Positions 42,621-57,084 are shown, numbered from the stretch's first letter. The stretch: 64,000 nucleotides of DNA from Platerodrilus igneus (GCA_036346225.1 JARFIW010000500.1:3782001-3846000); one strand, 5' to 3'. The notes: generated by a model from the letters alone, not told the origin. Program-made: numbers and translations.

Positions 42621-45600
42621 CATATTTATTCTACTTTTTTTTAATTTTTAAAGTTCTTAGAATTGAAGTTGTTTTCGCTTTTGAAAGCACGCTACTTATT
42701 TTTAATATTAACAATATTTATTTAGATAAAAAACTTTTAATTTAATTAATTTTACTTAATTATTAACTGTTTAGTCTCACATTTGTTTGGTTATCCAACT
42801 CATGCGTCATATGACGCGAAAAGATTGAGTGGCACACGGGTGGCCTTTCACCTCGGGGTTTTGCATTTACTATTAGAGTTGAATTAGTTTGCTTTTTAAG
42901 AGGATCGTTTCTTCTATGGCAGGGTTTTAATTGAAAAAGCATAACTGTGCTTCACTATTTTTACTGAGAAAGGACAATACCTTTCAGTAAGCAAACAAAC
43001 ATTTATTTATGTACTGCAGTTTGTTGTTTAAGTGATTGTTTCCGAGACAAGATACATTTCCCAATAGACATACTTAACTGAAAAAATTCCAAATACCGTT
43101 CGGTGGCTTTAAGCGCAAACCTTAAATGTCAACCCTAGTAAAACCAACGCGAAAAATCGCCTGCAATCTTTCACAATCTTTATATTGCTACAACTCTGAC
43201 TTATATTTATGCATGCTGTCAGTCAGTTTTTTTCATTAGCTTGCAGAATACCCTAAATACCGAGTATTTTAAAATATTGCTTTCACAAAGGCATACATTA
43301 TTATATTTCCTTTAAATCTAACTAAAAATTCGACAATGATTCATTTCAGATTTAATTTGTAACCCTAATCGAAATGCGAATCGCTGTTTTTGAGTGGCGT
43401 GCACAGCGTGAACTTTTGGTTAATTCCATTAGGTTTAGGGCTCCAATTTAAATATCTAATTATACTGATTGGTAGTATCTGATATCCGTTTGATATGTAT
43501 CTGGTGATGCACTCACCTGATGACGACAGGGAAACGCGATGAGATTACTACGACTCAACTACCAGATTCGTTAACAACTAAGGCTATGTTGAGAAATTTA
43601 ATTAGTGGTTGATTAAAATTATAAATAATAATTGTATATAAACAATTTTTCAATAGCAATTCTACCAGTAACTGCTTATTTTAATTACTAAGTATTTACT
43701 AATCGCTGGTATATTGATTTTTCAATCCATTAATAGATTGGCCATTTCATTAGTGGCCGCAGACAGATAATTTAACGTAGTAACGTAATAAACCAATACA
43801 GGTTTGCCTTGTTTGTTACTATCAGGTTAACTGATTGGTGTCAAATTACCTTTGATTCTTTTTCATTGGTAACGGCAATCATTTAATTAATTGCTAGATT
43901 TTCTAATGTCGGTAAGACACTTGCACTGAGTTTTGTATTGATAGGACTATGAGACTACTAGCTATTAACGTTACGTGGCCCCAATCCGCGAACATCTATT
44001 AAAATGCTACAAGAGAACATGCAAATGTTTTATTAATATTTTGTGCTTGAATGTTTTATTTTTAAGTTGGTCTCGCTGTGGTTAAGGAAGATTGGTAGGT
44101 GAGAATTGATAGCACTGGTAAGGGATTAACTTTTGACAGTTTCGTTTGAGTAAATAGAAAAAAAAGTATATTATGTCTTATAAAGGGATTAAACGTTTCT
44201 CTGCAACCATAAACGGATCATCCATGACTCTTCGATCGTTTTCGAGACATCTTTGGTAGTCGTCGGCTTCACTCTATAAGATGCTTAAGGGAGCATTTTT
44301 TTATTCAATTTAGTAATCCATCGTTCTCTCTACAACAATATAATATGTACGGTCTTCAAGAGCTGTCTACATGAAATATATCTTCAATAAGGTTTCCGCC
44401 TCCTCAACTATATATTCCTTCACTCTGGATTACAACTAATCATTCGATCAACTCGATATCTATATATTGGTCGAAATTCTTCCTGTATCGTGCTTTATCA
44501 ATGTCGAAATTTTTGACAATGGTCACAAAATCATTTTTCTAGTTTGGACGGTCTCCATTTCAGCAGTGCATGCACATTTCTTTAAATTTTATATATGACA
44601 TGTCACCGCTAATATGATTTAAAAATATATTGTCTAGAACGTCTTTTTAAAAATTATAAACAATGTAATTTAATTTTACCTTGTAAATTATGCTGGTAGT
44701 TGTTGTTGCCACTGTTTTGCACGCAGTAATCTGCGCATGTTACAAAATCGTTGAAATCGTTTAAAATTTAACATTAAATATCAAAACTGCCATTTCAATT
44801 CCATATACGCTTTTATTCAAATTAAAAACTTTATCTTGTAGTATTCAATTATTATTTATTTATTTCACATACTTACTATAATTGCACTTAACTTCTGAGC
44901 GTTTAAACTCTTTTCCATCGTTATTTTAATAAAACAATTTGTAACATTATACATGTTTGATCGACTTCTAACTACGAATGTATCAGATGATTTTAGTTTA
45001 TGACGGTGGAATGAGGACTGACCGACTAATCCCCGTATTTGACTAATATAACCTCCGGGTGATGTAAACATCTAGAAAAATTTAGCGAAGTCTAGTTGTC
45101 GTTTCTATGTTCGGATTGGTCTTAAAAGTGCGTTTGTGTTTCTACGTAAGCATCTAGAGTTTTCACGAATGATGCAACATTCAAATTTATCGTGTTCTAA
45201 CAGCCTTGAGCTACCAATTAGTTGATGTCGCTCTTTATCTTATCAATATTTAAGATTTATGGCTGTAATTAGTCTTATTTTATATTTAAGACTTTCTGTT
45301 TCATTATAGTACTGGATTATTCTAGAAGTTTAATAAATACGTTCTAAATACTAACGTATGTTTTGTATTAAGAAGAAAACGCAATTAAATATTATATACA
45401 ATTGGGCACTTTGATAACCAAATGCAGTTGAAATGCTTTACAAAATGTTCTTCTAGGCGCGGAATATATCATTATTCTTAGATAAAGACACTATTTCTTC
45501 GTCATTAAGAATGAAAAATCTTTCAATCACGGGGGTTTTAGGCATTTGTATTTCGTATACCCAGCGTTTTAACAAATACGCTTCTATATGAAAACCAATA

Positions 45601-45715
45601 TACTATTTGAACTTTTCCTTAAATTTTTCCTAATTTGTCGTATGTTTACGAGATGCTGCTATATGGTTTTTAGTAACCTCTAATCATACTTTTGCTGATC
45701 ACTAAGCACATTATC

Positions 45716-45718
<3 letters not shown>
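42621..45718. other. Unassigned AT-rich sequence
   Basis: No gene, RNA or repeat recognised. A 14-bp perfect palindrome GCGTCATATGACGC is at about 42806-42819. The right edge, ATTATCACA entering (TA)n at about 45718, resembles the CACAGCA edge of the LTR families and could be another truncated LTR. Confidence 0.45.

Positions 45719-45760
<42 letters not shown>
45719..45760. repeat. (TA)n microsatellite
   Basis: About 42 bp of TA repeat bordering F2 copy b. Confidence 0.97.
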
Positions 45761-45762
<2 letters not shown>

Positions 45763-47649
45763 ATATGATAACGCTGCACGTCGATTTAATTATTTAAATA
45801 GTCTTCTTCCGATTACCACCGCTCTATGTATTTTAATCTCCTGAAATTTTAAATCTGCCTCGGCTAGCCCAGTTTAATTTACACAGAGTGCACAACGTTA
45901 CAATAATCAAATAGTTTACCCTTTTCCCTAAAACTTTATCTGATTTGAATGATAAAACGAAATCGATTAATATTTGTATAATGAGAAAAGAAAAATGATT
46001 TACACTTCACAGCTTAATTTGTTTGACTGTATGATAAAATTAGCCCCTGAATCAAATAACAATAAATTTTAAATTATTTTTCTCCAAAAAGTAAAGCTCC
46101 CTTTCTTATTTTAAAGCCAGCAAAATGTTGTTTGTACTCTCCTAGAAATTTCTCTGAACGCTCAAGAATTTTTCTTGTTTACGAAATTTTTCACGTATCA
46201 AAATAAATTTTTGTTCACTCCTTACATAAATTATTCAAGTTTAAAATATGTTCAAAAATACTAAATACAAAATAATACCTTAATATGATCAATGTTCAAA
46301 TATGATAAATAGTAAATAATGTTTTATGCAAGATAGTTCTGACCTGTAGTTTTCTTTGAGCGTCTTTCAGCTGCGTGCCGTGGATCAGTACCCCAATATT
46401 GCTTTTATTTGGTTCTCCAAGTTCTACCCCGTTGAATGTGATCTGCCTTAACTTTTCATAACGTCGTAATGTCCTTAGATTTATTCCTAGACTTTCGTAC
46501 TTTAGAGTTTTCTTACATTTATGTTTAGATTGTCCCTAGAATTTTCTTAGATTTTCTTATATTTACGCACTTTGATTTTCGCACTTAGATTTACTTAAAA
46601 TTGTTCTTAGAATTTCTTTAGAGTTTCTTAAAATCTTTTTAGAGTTTCTTTAGAGCCCTGAATTATGACTAACCTAAATCAATTAATGAATATCTACTTA
46701 CGTTTTCTAGCAAACGGCCAAGCTTTGTCTCATATATTTTCACTATAATTAATTCAAAATATTTTATAACATCACTTTTCACAAAATTTTCATTGTTTAA
46801 TTTGTGTATTTACTTGACGTGTAAATTCTTAAGTATCAGTGATGCAGTTTGTACGCGGTTTAAACTAAGACTGTCCGCTTATCAAACCTGCCACATTATA
46901 TAGCCTACGCCCCCTTTAAATTCATTGGTTTATCTGAGCTGTTGTTTAAAGGGTATGCCCATCCATCGGTTGTTTGGAATATTCTTGGGCTTTTACAGGT
47001 TTATCACCGATATTGCTTTATAGAAACGATCCTTTGATCACGTAGCTTTGTATATTCTGGTTTTTATTTAATTTATAGCGTCTGTTTTTGATGTTGTTTC
47101 AGGAATTTCTAATTCGCTTTGGCACGTAATTTTACTTATGGCGTTGTTTGTCAAGATAATATTTTGGGATCTGCATAAACTTCATGTAGAAAATCACGTA
47201 GACAAAGTGACGTAAATTAACATATTTCTGTTTATCTTTTTGCGTTTCCGAAGCGTATTTATTTTGAAGGATGCGTTTATTATCAACACTCTATGCTATC
47301 TGCTTTCATTATCACTTGTTTAATGTAAATTGTATTATGATTTTTCTAGGTTTTTCCTGCATTTAACGCGCATTAATTCATAATTTAGGAACATTTATGG
47401 TTTAGGACAAGTTTGATTGCGTATAGAGTTATTTCTTTTGCTGCATGTGTGTGAATGATATACTACTCGGCATTAATTAAAGTCAATTGGGATCCTTATA
47501 CAGGGTGTTAAATGTTTGCTCTTTGCATAATATACAAACTACGTATCTTTAATGCTAAATAAATGCGTTTTTTTTAACTCCTAGTATTATTTACATGTAT
47601 TGGGTAACCATTATGACCCAATATACCCCTAAATAACCCCCTATCATAG

Positions 47650-47651
<2 letters not shown>
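45761..47651 (-). mobile_element. Solo LTR, family F2, copy b
   Basis: Plus-strand ends TGATATGATAACGCTG and CTATCATAGCA, with (TA)n on both sides. It carries the F2 landmarks TGCCTCGGCTAGCCC (about 45858), ACACAGAGTGCACAACGTTAC, GTTCTGACCTG (about 46336) and CCTTATACAGGGTGTTAAATG (about 47494). It is the most diverged of the three F2 copies. No coding sequence. Confidence 0.68.

Positions 47652-47683
<32 letters not shown>
47652..47683. repeat. (TA)n microsatellite
   Basis: About 32 bp of TA repeat between F2 copy b and F3 copy b. Confidence 0.97.
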
Positions 47684-47685
<2 letters not shown>

Positions 47686-49713
47686 CCGTGGTTCTTGGGT
47701 AAAAGCCTCACCAACAAAAATATATTCGAAAATTTTATTAAATTTTCAAAACTCGAAAATTGCACATAATAGAAAAATTTTAAAAAATTAATTTCTTACC
47801 CAGATTCCTCTCTTCCTCGGTTGAATTGCTTTCTTCAACTGCTTCCGGCTAGCTCATTTGGACCTCCTCTTTGGTACCTAGATTCACTATTATGCTTTGC
47901 ATCGTTCACATACACTCTCAATAAAACCACAAAATACAACAATCATACAATCTTTTATTTATCACTATTTACAAATAAAATTCAATATTATCCACTTTTC
48001 AGTGATCAAATTACACCTCCATAAATTGTATTTTGTAATGTCCTGTATTTTAATTTAAATTATCAAACACATTGAATATACCCGGAGTAAATGGGCCCTG
48101 AATAATATCTTATTTCTCATTCCTTTTTTCAATTTATTTTAAATCTACGTAAACTCTGGAGTATGGTAAGCTCATGATAACCCAGTTAATTATAAATAAT
48201 GTATGCCCTTATACTTGGCATACTCTTACAATAAGCAAAAAAAACAAACCCATGTACTCTTTACAAAATTTAACTTCCTGATGGAACGTTAATAAGATTT
48301 ATATACACCTTCAGATTTCTAGTTCAATACCATAATAAAGTTAGTTATACGTATTATATTAAATACGCAAAATAATGCACAATACCTTTAAAATTCACTC
48401 TCATACGTCACCCAATATTCATAGTTTCATAGTTTATAACAGCAACAATTTGAAGGCGTTACCTGAAATTTCTAGAAGATCGCTGCTCCGTTGACTATGC
48501 CGTATATTTGCTTCTTTCTGCTCTGCAGGCTGCTTCTAGCTATTAGTAGAAGAACCCCATCCAAGTAGAGCTGTTTGCGCTGCCTCCACGGTGTATCCAA
48601 TTTCCAAATCCAAATTAATTATACATCTTTCATAATTATTTAATTTGATCCATGTTTCATAACGTCACTAACACTAGCTTGTTAAAAAAAATATATGTAA
48701 TACCTCAATAAAAAAATGGAAACTCGGCACAATTCGCGTACAAATTATGAGGCTAACACCATGTTATATAATTTAAAATAATTTTTATACTTACAAGCTC
48801 GTGGTAGCTTTGGTACGTAGTCTCAAGCGATCAAAATACTAAGGGCTTTTATTATATTTTGAAAAGGTATTTATACAATTTCCGATGCCACCTTTGGCCG
48901 CATTTCACGCGAAGTTCTTCATTTACAACAACACGTTCTTAAAATTTTTGTTTAACCGATTTGTAAATCCTCGAATTCAGCGCGTCGTTACGATCTTTTC
49001 TGAAAATTAATATGCAATATTGCCGTGTCTTGTCTGATGTGCGACTAACGATATCGACCAATAGTCTATGCATTGACGTTTCACAAATCCCGCCTATACT
49101 AACGCTGTCCCTTGCTTATGCATATTTTACGTCTCTTTCTCACCTTGTTTGAGTGGTAGAAATCGATAGTTCTGACCGCGTTCTACAACTCCATGTGAAC
49201 CCCAAAATTACGTGCTTTAAATAACCGCTCATTAGCGTTTAATGGGAAAACATTCGACCGTTTATCCGATTATCTTTGAAACTTGTTTATTATCTACAAA
49301 ATTACATGGAACTTGACATTTAGAAATCTGCAGATGTTTAATTTTAACGAGCGTTTTAAATAACATTTTTACGAGTTGGATTTTCAGCGTATTTCAACCC
49401 TACCGATATATTTGTTTGTTAGCACCGCGTTTCACTTTGGTATTATTGATTTCTGCACGCTTTTATGCATATTATACGCAAATAACATTTCAATTAAACT
49501 CAATTAAATTAATAAATTAATTGCATTGACTTCTAACATTTTTTTCTTTACGAACCTAACTAAATTTTATTCATTATTTGTAAAATTTTGTTAATACCTG
49601 TTACTTAAAAATGAACTAATTGGAATAAATTTTGCACGTAAATTCTGGTTGTTTCCTTTATACAGGGTGTTGTGAAATTACTTTGTTTATACGTAGATTT
49701 AGCCCTTTAAAAC

Positions 49714-49720
<7 letters not shown>
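47684..49720 (-). mobile_element. Long-LTR relic, family F3, copy b (inverted)
   Basis: A ~2.0 kb non-coding unit between (TA)n tracts. On the minus strand it shares landmarks with F3 copy a (AACTGGGTTAT next to GAGCTTACC at about 48160-48190) and with the F1 LTR (the stretch 48960-49650 parallels 40260-40810, including the CCATGTG, TTATCTRCAAAATT and TAATACCKGTTACTTAAAA segments). Its sense 3' edge at 47684-47705 has a partial PBS-like CCCAAGAACCACGG entering (TA)n. Confidence 0.6.

Positions 49721-49755
<35 letters not shown>
49721..49755. repeat. (TA)n microsatellite
   Basis: About 35 bp of TA repeat between F3 copy b and F2 copy c. Confidence 0.97.
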
Positions 49756-49759
<4 letters not shown>

Positions 49760-51514
49760 AACGTCGTACTCGTTGTAATAAGCGTTCTACCAAACGCCAC
49801 CGCTCTGTGTTCTTCTTTCTTTAATCTCTTAATTTATTATGCCACGGCTAGCACTTTTAATTTACACAGAGTGCACAACGTTACGATGATCAATTTTCAT
49901 TTACCCCTTTATGATTACATGTTTGAATTGATAAAACGAAGTCAATTAATTTCATATAATGAAAGGAAATAATATTTACACTTTACAATTTTCGTAATTC
50001 TTTAAATACACCCTTCAATCAATTAATATAATATGGATTATTTATCCCAGCATTTATATCCTTTTAATTTAAAATAAAGTCACGAAAAACAACAACTTCT
50101 TACAAAAAAATCTGGAACGTTCGAGACCTTTTTATGATTATTTCGTAAGTTTTAACGTACTTACTGTCCTTGTTGACTCTTTACAAATTAGTGAGAAAAT
50201 TGATAAATTTAGTGTTAAAATTAGAAAATTTTTTTTAAAACTAGGTAGGTCTGACCTGATTTGTTTCGTGTTGCGGATCAACACCCCCTCATTATCTTCA
50301 ATCAAAACCAATGCTTTACTTTGTACTCCGTAACATACGTTGAACCAATATTTCAATACTGTTACCCCTTGTTTCCAAAAATCACCTCGTGCTTTATTTA
50401 ATATTTCTCTGAATACGCCTTAAATACCAATTTAGTATTATGAATTTCTGAACACCAGACTTAGTATCTTGGATTATATTTGTTTTAAACGCAGATTAGA
50501 ATTAGAATTTCTTTCGACGCAGATTAGAATTGAACCAGAAATAGTCCAGAAAAAGTCCAGAAATAGTCCAGAAATAGTCCAGAATTGTACCAGAATTGTG
50601 CCAGAAGTAGTCCAGAAGTAGTCCAAAAATAGTCCAGAAATAGTTCAGAAATAGTTTAGAAACCCTATATCATTATAAATATTTAATTTAAATTAATTAT
50701 CCAATTTCTACTCACGTTTTCTGAAAAAAACGGCAAAAACTCTTCATGTATTCTTAACGTAATTGTTGCACAGCACTATTTTCACTATAACATAAATTTT
50801 ATTTATCTGATGCGTAGGTTTCTAATTAAAAGTGTTGTGGATTCAACGTGTTTCAAGTGTAGACTGAGCTGCCTTATCACTTACCACTACCTTTGGATTG
50901 GGTTTCCAAGCAGTTTTACAGATTGTTGCGACCAACCACGTTTGTCTTTTATATTTCAAGATGATTTCTGATAAAACTCTTTCGGATTTTCATATCATGC
51001 TTGTCATTTGCTATCGTTATCGTGGCCGGACTTTTAACTTACGTCTGTTGTTTTGTATAGATAAAGCTTTTGGAGAATTGCACAAATTAAATGATGTAAC
51101 ACAAATGCTGTTTTCGTATTTATTTATTTATTTATCTGAAAGTGCGTTTTCTTATCAAAGCGCTTATTGTTCCTTCTTTATCACAAGCGTAATTGCATGA
51201 GGATTTATTAGGTTTCTCTATTCTTCTAGGTCTTTATTTTATAAACTTGTTAAACACTCGTCAACATGGTTTAATTACATGTACGATTATTTCTCTGCTG
51301 AATACGCGTTCTATTGTTGAAAGATATGCTTACTGGCATCGCCTAAAGTTAATTACGGTCTATATACAAGGTGTTAAATGCTTGCTATTTACATAATGTA
51401 CGAATTACTTATTTTCCTGCTAAATAAATGCAGTTTTCTGATTCCTATTGCTATTTACAGTTACTACGCGACCCTTACTACTGAATACACCCCTAAACAA
51501 CTCTTTATCACAGC

Positions 51515-51515
<1 letters not shown>
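49756..51515 (-). mobile_element. Solo LTR, family F2, copy c
   Basis: Plus-strand ends TGATAACGTCGTACTCG and TTATCACAGCA, in (TA)n. Closest to copy a, but with one copy of the ~120-bp block that copy a has duplicated. A stretch at about 50525-50660 has repeated AGTCCAGAAATAGTCCAGAA units, a local expansion absent from copy a. No coding sequence. Confidence 0.7.

Positions 51516-51545
<30 letters not shown>
51516..51545. repeat. (TA)n microsatellite
   Basis: About 30 bp of TA repeat; last tract of the LTR chain. Confidence 0.96.
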
Positions 51546-51547
<2 letters not shown>

Positions 51548-54500
51548 CATTTATTTTATTAATGATAAACAATTGGAATATCTCGCTTATTTTTGTCCGC
51601 TTGCGACTGTACAAATCGCTTTGTACAACTTAACAATGCGCGTTTATTATCTTTGAATACCATTTTGCCTTAAAGTTATTAGTTAAGTAAATAAAAATAA
51701 AAACGGGTCTTTTGTGATTAAATATTAACTGTAACTTGAATTTCTTTTAAATTCAAATATTTACACGATTCGACGTAGGACCAATAGTAGCAGATTTTAT
51801 TTAGCGTAGTTTGAAACCCCAGACAAGCTTTCAAGTTGAATATTTTCGGTTTTAAATACAAATTTTGAAAAGCGACGGCGGGCATCTTGTTGATATCATT
51901 ACAGAAACAACGATCATTTTAGAGGTTGCCCCGGGCAGTTTTTTATTCAGAGTAATATACTTAACCACATACTGAAAGATGGTTCTGCTTTCCAAAAAGA
52001 AATCTTTTTTTTTAGCTAAAGGAAGTTACTATAGTTTTCTCTTATCAGAGTACAACCTTTTCCTCCTATCGAATTGACGTTTTAATTCCAAAATTGCATA
52101 CTTTCTGTTTGGGTTTTGTATAAAATGGAAAACTTCGAATTACTTCTTATTTTACATTTAATTCTCCGACCAATATAAAACATTTTTCAAAATACAAGGT
52201 ATTTGATTAACAGCTATTAAGCATCTTTAATATCATAAATCATAGTAATGTTAACATTTAACTGACACTGTCTTGCGGTTTCGGAACCCTTATAAAAATA
52301 AAAGATACTATTATAAATTAATTTGAATTCCTATAAACATGCCAATCATTGCCTTTCTAATAAAATACCGCCTAGGTACGTGTATACAAATATAATGGTA
52401 CAATTTTTAAATAGAAAATTTGTTTGAAAATCCCAAAGACTTGCGTCCGACGCCAAAATTAACTTTTCCTGGTTTCTAAATAACAACAAGCCCCATGGCT
52501 ACTTAGTCTAGTCGGCAAATTAATAATCTATTAAAATAAGCAATAAAACCTGTCATTGTGTACTTTTCTATAATTAATTGCCCGCACTAGTTTCAATTTA
52601 AATAAATTGTTTAGGCGATTGCCTTTTAAAATATGATTTCTTTCTTAATCTATAGACCCAAAGTTCTCTTCATCAGCAACAAAATTCCAGTTTCGTAAGT
52701 ACTGAAGTGCATCGACAATTCTCAAGTCATTTCGTGTTTTGTTGACGAATAATAACTACTCTCCTTCTCTCGTCCTCGCGCTTTTTTTCTCTTTTTTATT
52801 TATACATTTTTGTGCACAAATCATTTGATAAGTTTTAGTAAAACAACTAACACTTGATCTATTAAAGAAGTTTGATTTCGATGTTTTGCTTCAAAAGCTC
52901 AATTTATTAAATTATTTTTTATTAATTAATAAATAGATTTTTCTAGCAATATCAACAGTGAACTGCTGTAGAAAATTATTATAATATTTGTACTTTTATT
53001 GGTGTAATTATAAAATATTTTTGGTGCCTTTGACGGCATCAACAAACAATACATACTTTCTGACCGGTCTTTTAAGGATTTTTAGTATTTTTCTACAGTT
53101 CGATTTCTCTACAGTTACAGTTTGCTTCTATTTTACCCAGGGCTTTCCATTTATTTTTAGCAGATATAGAAACACAGATTTCTTTTATTTATACCAAACT
53201 TATGCGGGTGCACTTCCTACAACTAGTTTGGTTGAACAAAGGTAAACAAAATATTTATAACTGTATACTATCATAGTGGAGCAATGCCATTTTTTAGAAA
53301 GCTTTGGAATTATCAAACAAATAACAGTGAATTCATTAATATGTATCCCCAATATAAAAAAGCTTTTTCAAACTTTAGTCAAATAAATTAAATTCAATGG
53401 TGCGTACTCTCAATACAAAGTTGTAATACCATGTAACAAACCTAAACTCTGAGTAGGAAAAATTCACGTATATCGGATTGCAGATAGTTTAATCGTTTTA
53501 TAAAATGTGTTACAATGTATGCATTTTGTAGTGCATGGAGAGAAGGAACACAAATGTTAACCTAAATAGATCACGTGTACGTCGAGTGCTGTCGCCGGCA
53601 TTCTACAAACCCATAAAGAAGACTGTACCTTGACAAAAATTCCGACAACATAAGACAATAGAAGGGGAATTAAATGACAATAATTACATCAGACGGAGAA
53701 GGTAATAATTATTAACGAACCGGTAATAAGGACAAGTCACAATGTAATAATTTGAGCGCGTAATACAGCGGAAGACTCGCGTGGTAAGCGTCGGTATGAC
53801 GGAAATTTAAGTTTTGAAGAATAAAAATCGGAAAGCAAAATTGATAGAAGTTAATTTAGAATGTAAAAATGTAGTAATGTAAGCGAATAGTAGAAAATTC
53901 AACGTAACACAGCTTCAAGGAAAAAATAAATATAGATGTTCCAACATGAACACCAAACGCAGCGTGCGACTAACAGTTGCATGGCCAAGGTATTTTCAAT
54001 TCACAGGTTTGTGGAATTATCGTCGTTATGACTGGTTGAAAGAGTTACACTTTGGATAGTACACCCCTCTCATTAATTTGGAATTTTGTGTGGTGTTGGG
54101 TCAAGAGGGCTGGTGTTTATAGGACGATAAAATGAGAAATACTGGAGGTCTCTGGACAACCCAAAAGTTTTAAAAGTTGAAACTAAACTGTGAGTAGAAT
54201 GAGATATTACGTTTAAAATTATTAATTATGCATTTGTGGGCCACAAAGGTTTATTGTTCAAATTTATGTAATATGGAATTAAAGTAAAACTAATTGTCTT
54301 GTTGGACTAAATTAGCTAAGGAAGTGTATATTGATTTTAAATGTAAATTATATTGGTGAAATTTAGCGATAGTAAAAGCATAAAATTTAGTAGTTTAGAA
54401 TGGATAATAAAATGATGTACCAAAAAGTTGGTATTTCGCTGTTTTCTATGTTTGTTATTCACGACATTTTCAAATATTGGGATTTATAAATATCATGTAA

Positions 54501-57084
54501 TTTAATATTGGAAACAAGAAGGTTTGGAATGATTATTTCTTTTTGATGGATTAGATTAAGGTTTTTTAAAGATTTTTTTAGTAATGCCTGACCAGAGTGA
54601 AGTAAAGATATTTTTCTTTTAAGGAGAATATATTGGTATTTTTTCTTATTGAAATTATTTGATGTTAATAAAGCTTAAGTTAGGTTGAATTTTTATTTGA
54701 ATGTATTTAAAAGACTAGGTAAACAGACACATTTGTAAAGAATATCCAGCTATTCCATTGATAGAATCTTATTTAAAAAGCATTTCATTTTACAATTTTA
54801 TTTAATTATGATCAAAATTTAATAAGTGTTTTGAGATAATTTAGTGAAAGGCAAATATAAGATGATAAAGTTTAGCAAGACAGGCCTATGCGGAATAACT
54901 GTCTTCCGTGTAGAAATAATATCAAAGGGAATTGCCGTAACAAATGGTTTGGCTCCTTCCAATTATGACAAGTAGAAAATAAGTGCAATGTAGTTTTTTG
55001 TATTTCCGTCACTTTATCTATTAGTTTTATGTCTTAATTATTTTTATTTCGAAATTTTCTATTTTTTTTTATAATTCTTTCATAGGAACTCAGAACCCAC
55101 TTCTGCAGCGCTGAAGTTAGCCGACTCTTCGTTATATTGTCATGAGGTTCCCGCCCTTTTAGGGCAAATCAAAATCTGGTAACAACGCGCATTTAACCTA
55201 TAACATTATGCTTAGGTGAAAGAGAAGGTTTACACTTTGATGCATTCAGTGCTAGTTTCTGTATTGAGGAAAGTTGGTAATTTTTATTCTTGCTAATGTT
55301 GTTGGGTTTCGTGCCGATTTCCACAACTTTTTTGATTTTTCCACTGCAGAAAAAGAGTGTTTTGGTTATCAATTTTTTTAAGACTGTTTGCAGAGTCTTT
55401 AGACGATCATAGGATTATGCAATTATTAATGGTTTTGATGTTGGTTTTGCAAGACTGTCAATGTGGTCAGTTACCCTACGTAATTATGAAAGTACCGCCA
55501 AATTCTGTGCTTTGGCATTGCGGTGTGGTTCGATGTTATGGGCTAGGTAAAGAAATCCGTGCATTACCTTCTGGATATCTATTTTATGATAACTATTGTT
55601 TACAAGGCTGACTTTTAAATGAGATATTTCTTTGGTAAGATGTTGCAGCTGTGAAGTTAAGTTGCACGGAGAATTAAAGGGTTAAATACCAAAGATTTTT
55701 CAAAGGATAATGATAGTAACAGGAGTCAGAATTTTTCTTAAACTTATGATCTTTCAAAGGATTTTTTGTGGCGCAAAGGAAATACTCCTAGAAAGGACCT
55801 GTGGTTAGTTTTTGAAAAGGATGAATGTACATCGAAAGATCTTTTGTGGGAATTAATTCTGAAGATTTCGGCGAAAAGTTTTGGTGGTAACTTCAGGTGT
55901 TTTGGGGATTTATTCAGATGCAATTTGCTCGAATGCAGTTTAATTATTATGGCTGAGGGCGTCGGGAAAATCTATATGAACGCCGATTGGAGATAATGAT
56001 AATTTCTTTACTGGTAATGGAGATACGTTCATGAGAAGCTCACGGTTCTTGCGATTCGCAAAGTGGCGAAATAGTTTTTATGGAACTAAATTTGACTACG
56101 GCGCCATAGCGGAATGTCAATGTACAAAAAAGTTTTACCGGTGAGGGTCGGAGATTGACCTTCTCACTTTTTCTAACTTTCACAAAAGAGACTTGTATTT
56201 GGTTATACGTTTTTCAATTTTTTTTTATCATGATTTGGTGTGGAAACATTCGCGCTTAAATTACGGTGTTCTTGATTTTTTGCTAAGTGTGGCCGCTATT
56301 TTCTAGTCACTAATTTGTTGAACGCTTTTACCCTTCTTTATGTTTTCTCATCTCGGAAATATCTACAATCGTATTGTCATTACGTGAGTGTTAGTGGAAC
56401 TACGCTAACGAGCACTTGTCTTCACTAAGTCTGATTGTAACCTAGGCAATCTAACTTTAAAATTTCTAAGTACTTTATTCTCAAAAACTCTAAAAGTGCC
56501 ACGTTCCGATTCGTGGAGTATTTTACCCACTTTGCAGATTATTTTCAATTTTCCTATCCTTTTCAACTTAAATAGGCGCAAGGGTCGACAGTTGCAATAT
56601 ACAATTCTGAGACAATGTTTCTACACACTTGTGATATAGCAGTTTTAATGGTTTTGTTCATGATGTTAAAATCTGAGCAATCATTAGAGAAATACTATGA
56701 TGGAAAAAGAAAGGAAGAGGGAAAAAATCTTTAAAAGGCTATTTGGGATATGAAAAAGAGTTGTTTTTTAAGGCAAGCAGGGGAATAGTTGTAGCTGTTC
56801 TATCGGGGTTTTAGAAAGAAATGCATAAAACTGAAGATCTTCATTTTTCCTTTTACATAATGTGTTGTTGCCAAATTGTTTGCACACTGTTTACATATCG
56901 TGGGCTTGACCGTATTTTTTCAAACTTATCCTTGAGCGAGACGTAGCAATGTAATAGATCAATATACTACGCAACCTCTAGTAGGCTGGTATACTTAGCA
57001 GTCATGTATACTTGTGACTTTATGTTTTTCGTACCTTTACTTTTAGAAATTTAGAATCTCATTCAAAATAAATCTATGGCATTG
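51546..57084. other. Unassigned AT-rich sequence
   Basis: No gene family, RNA or repeat is recognised across about 5.5 kb. Open stretches at 52988-53245, 55357-55611 and 55766-55996 have no domain signature, atypical composition or no support from splice context, and are not called. Confidence 0.4.

Noticed and set aside
55357..55996. Two host exons (55357-55611 and 55766-55996)
   Set aside because: No domain, no convincing splice sites, and the predicted peptides look like random AT-rich translation.
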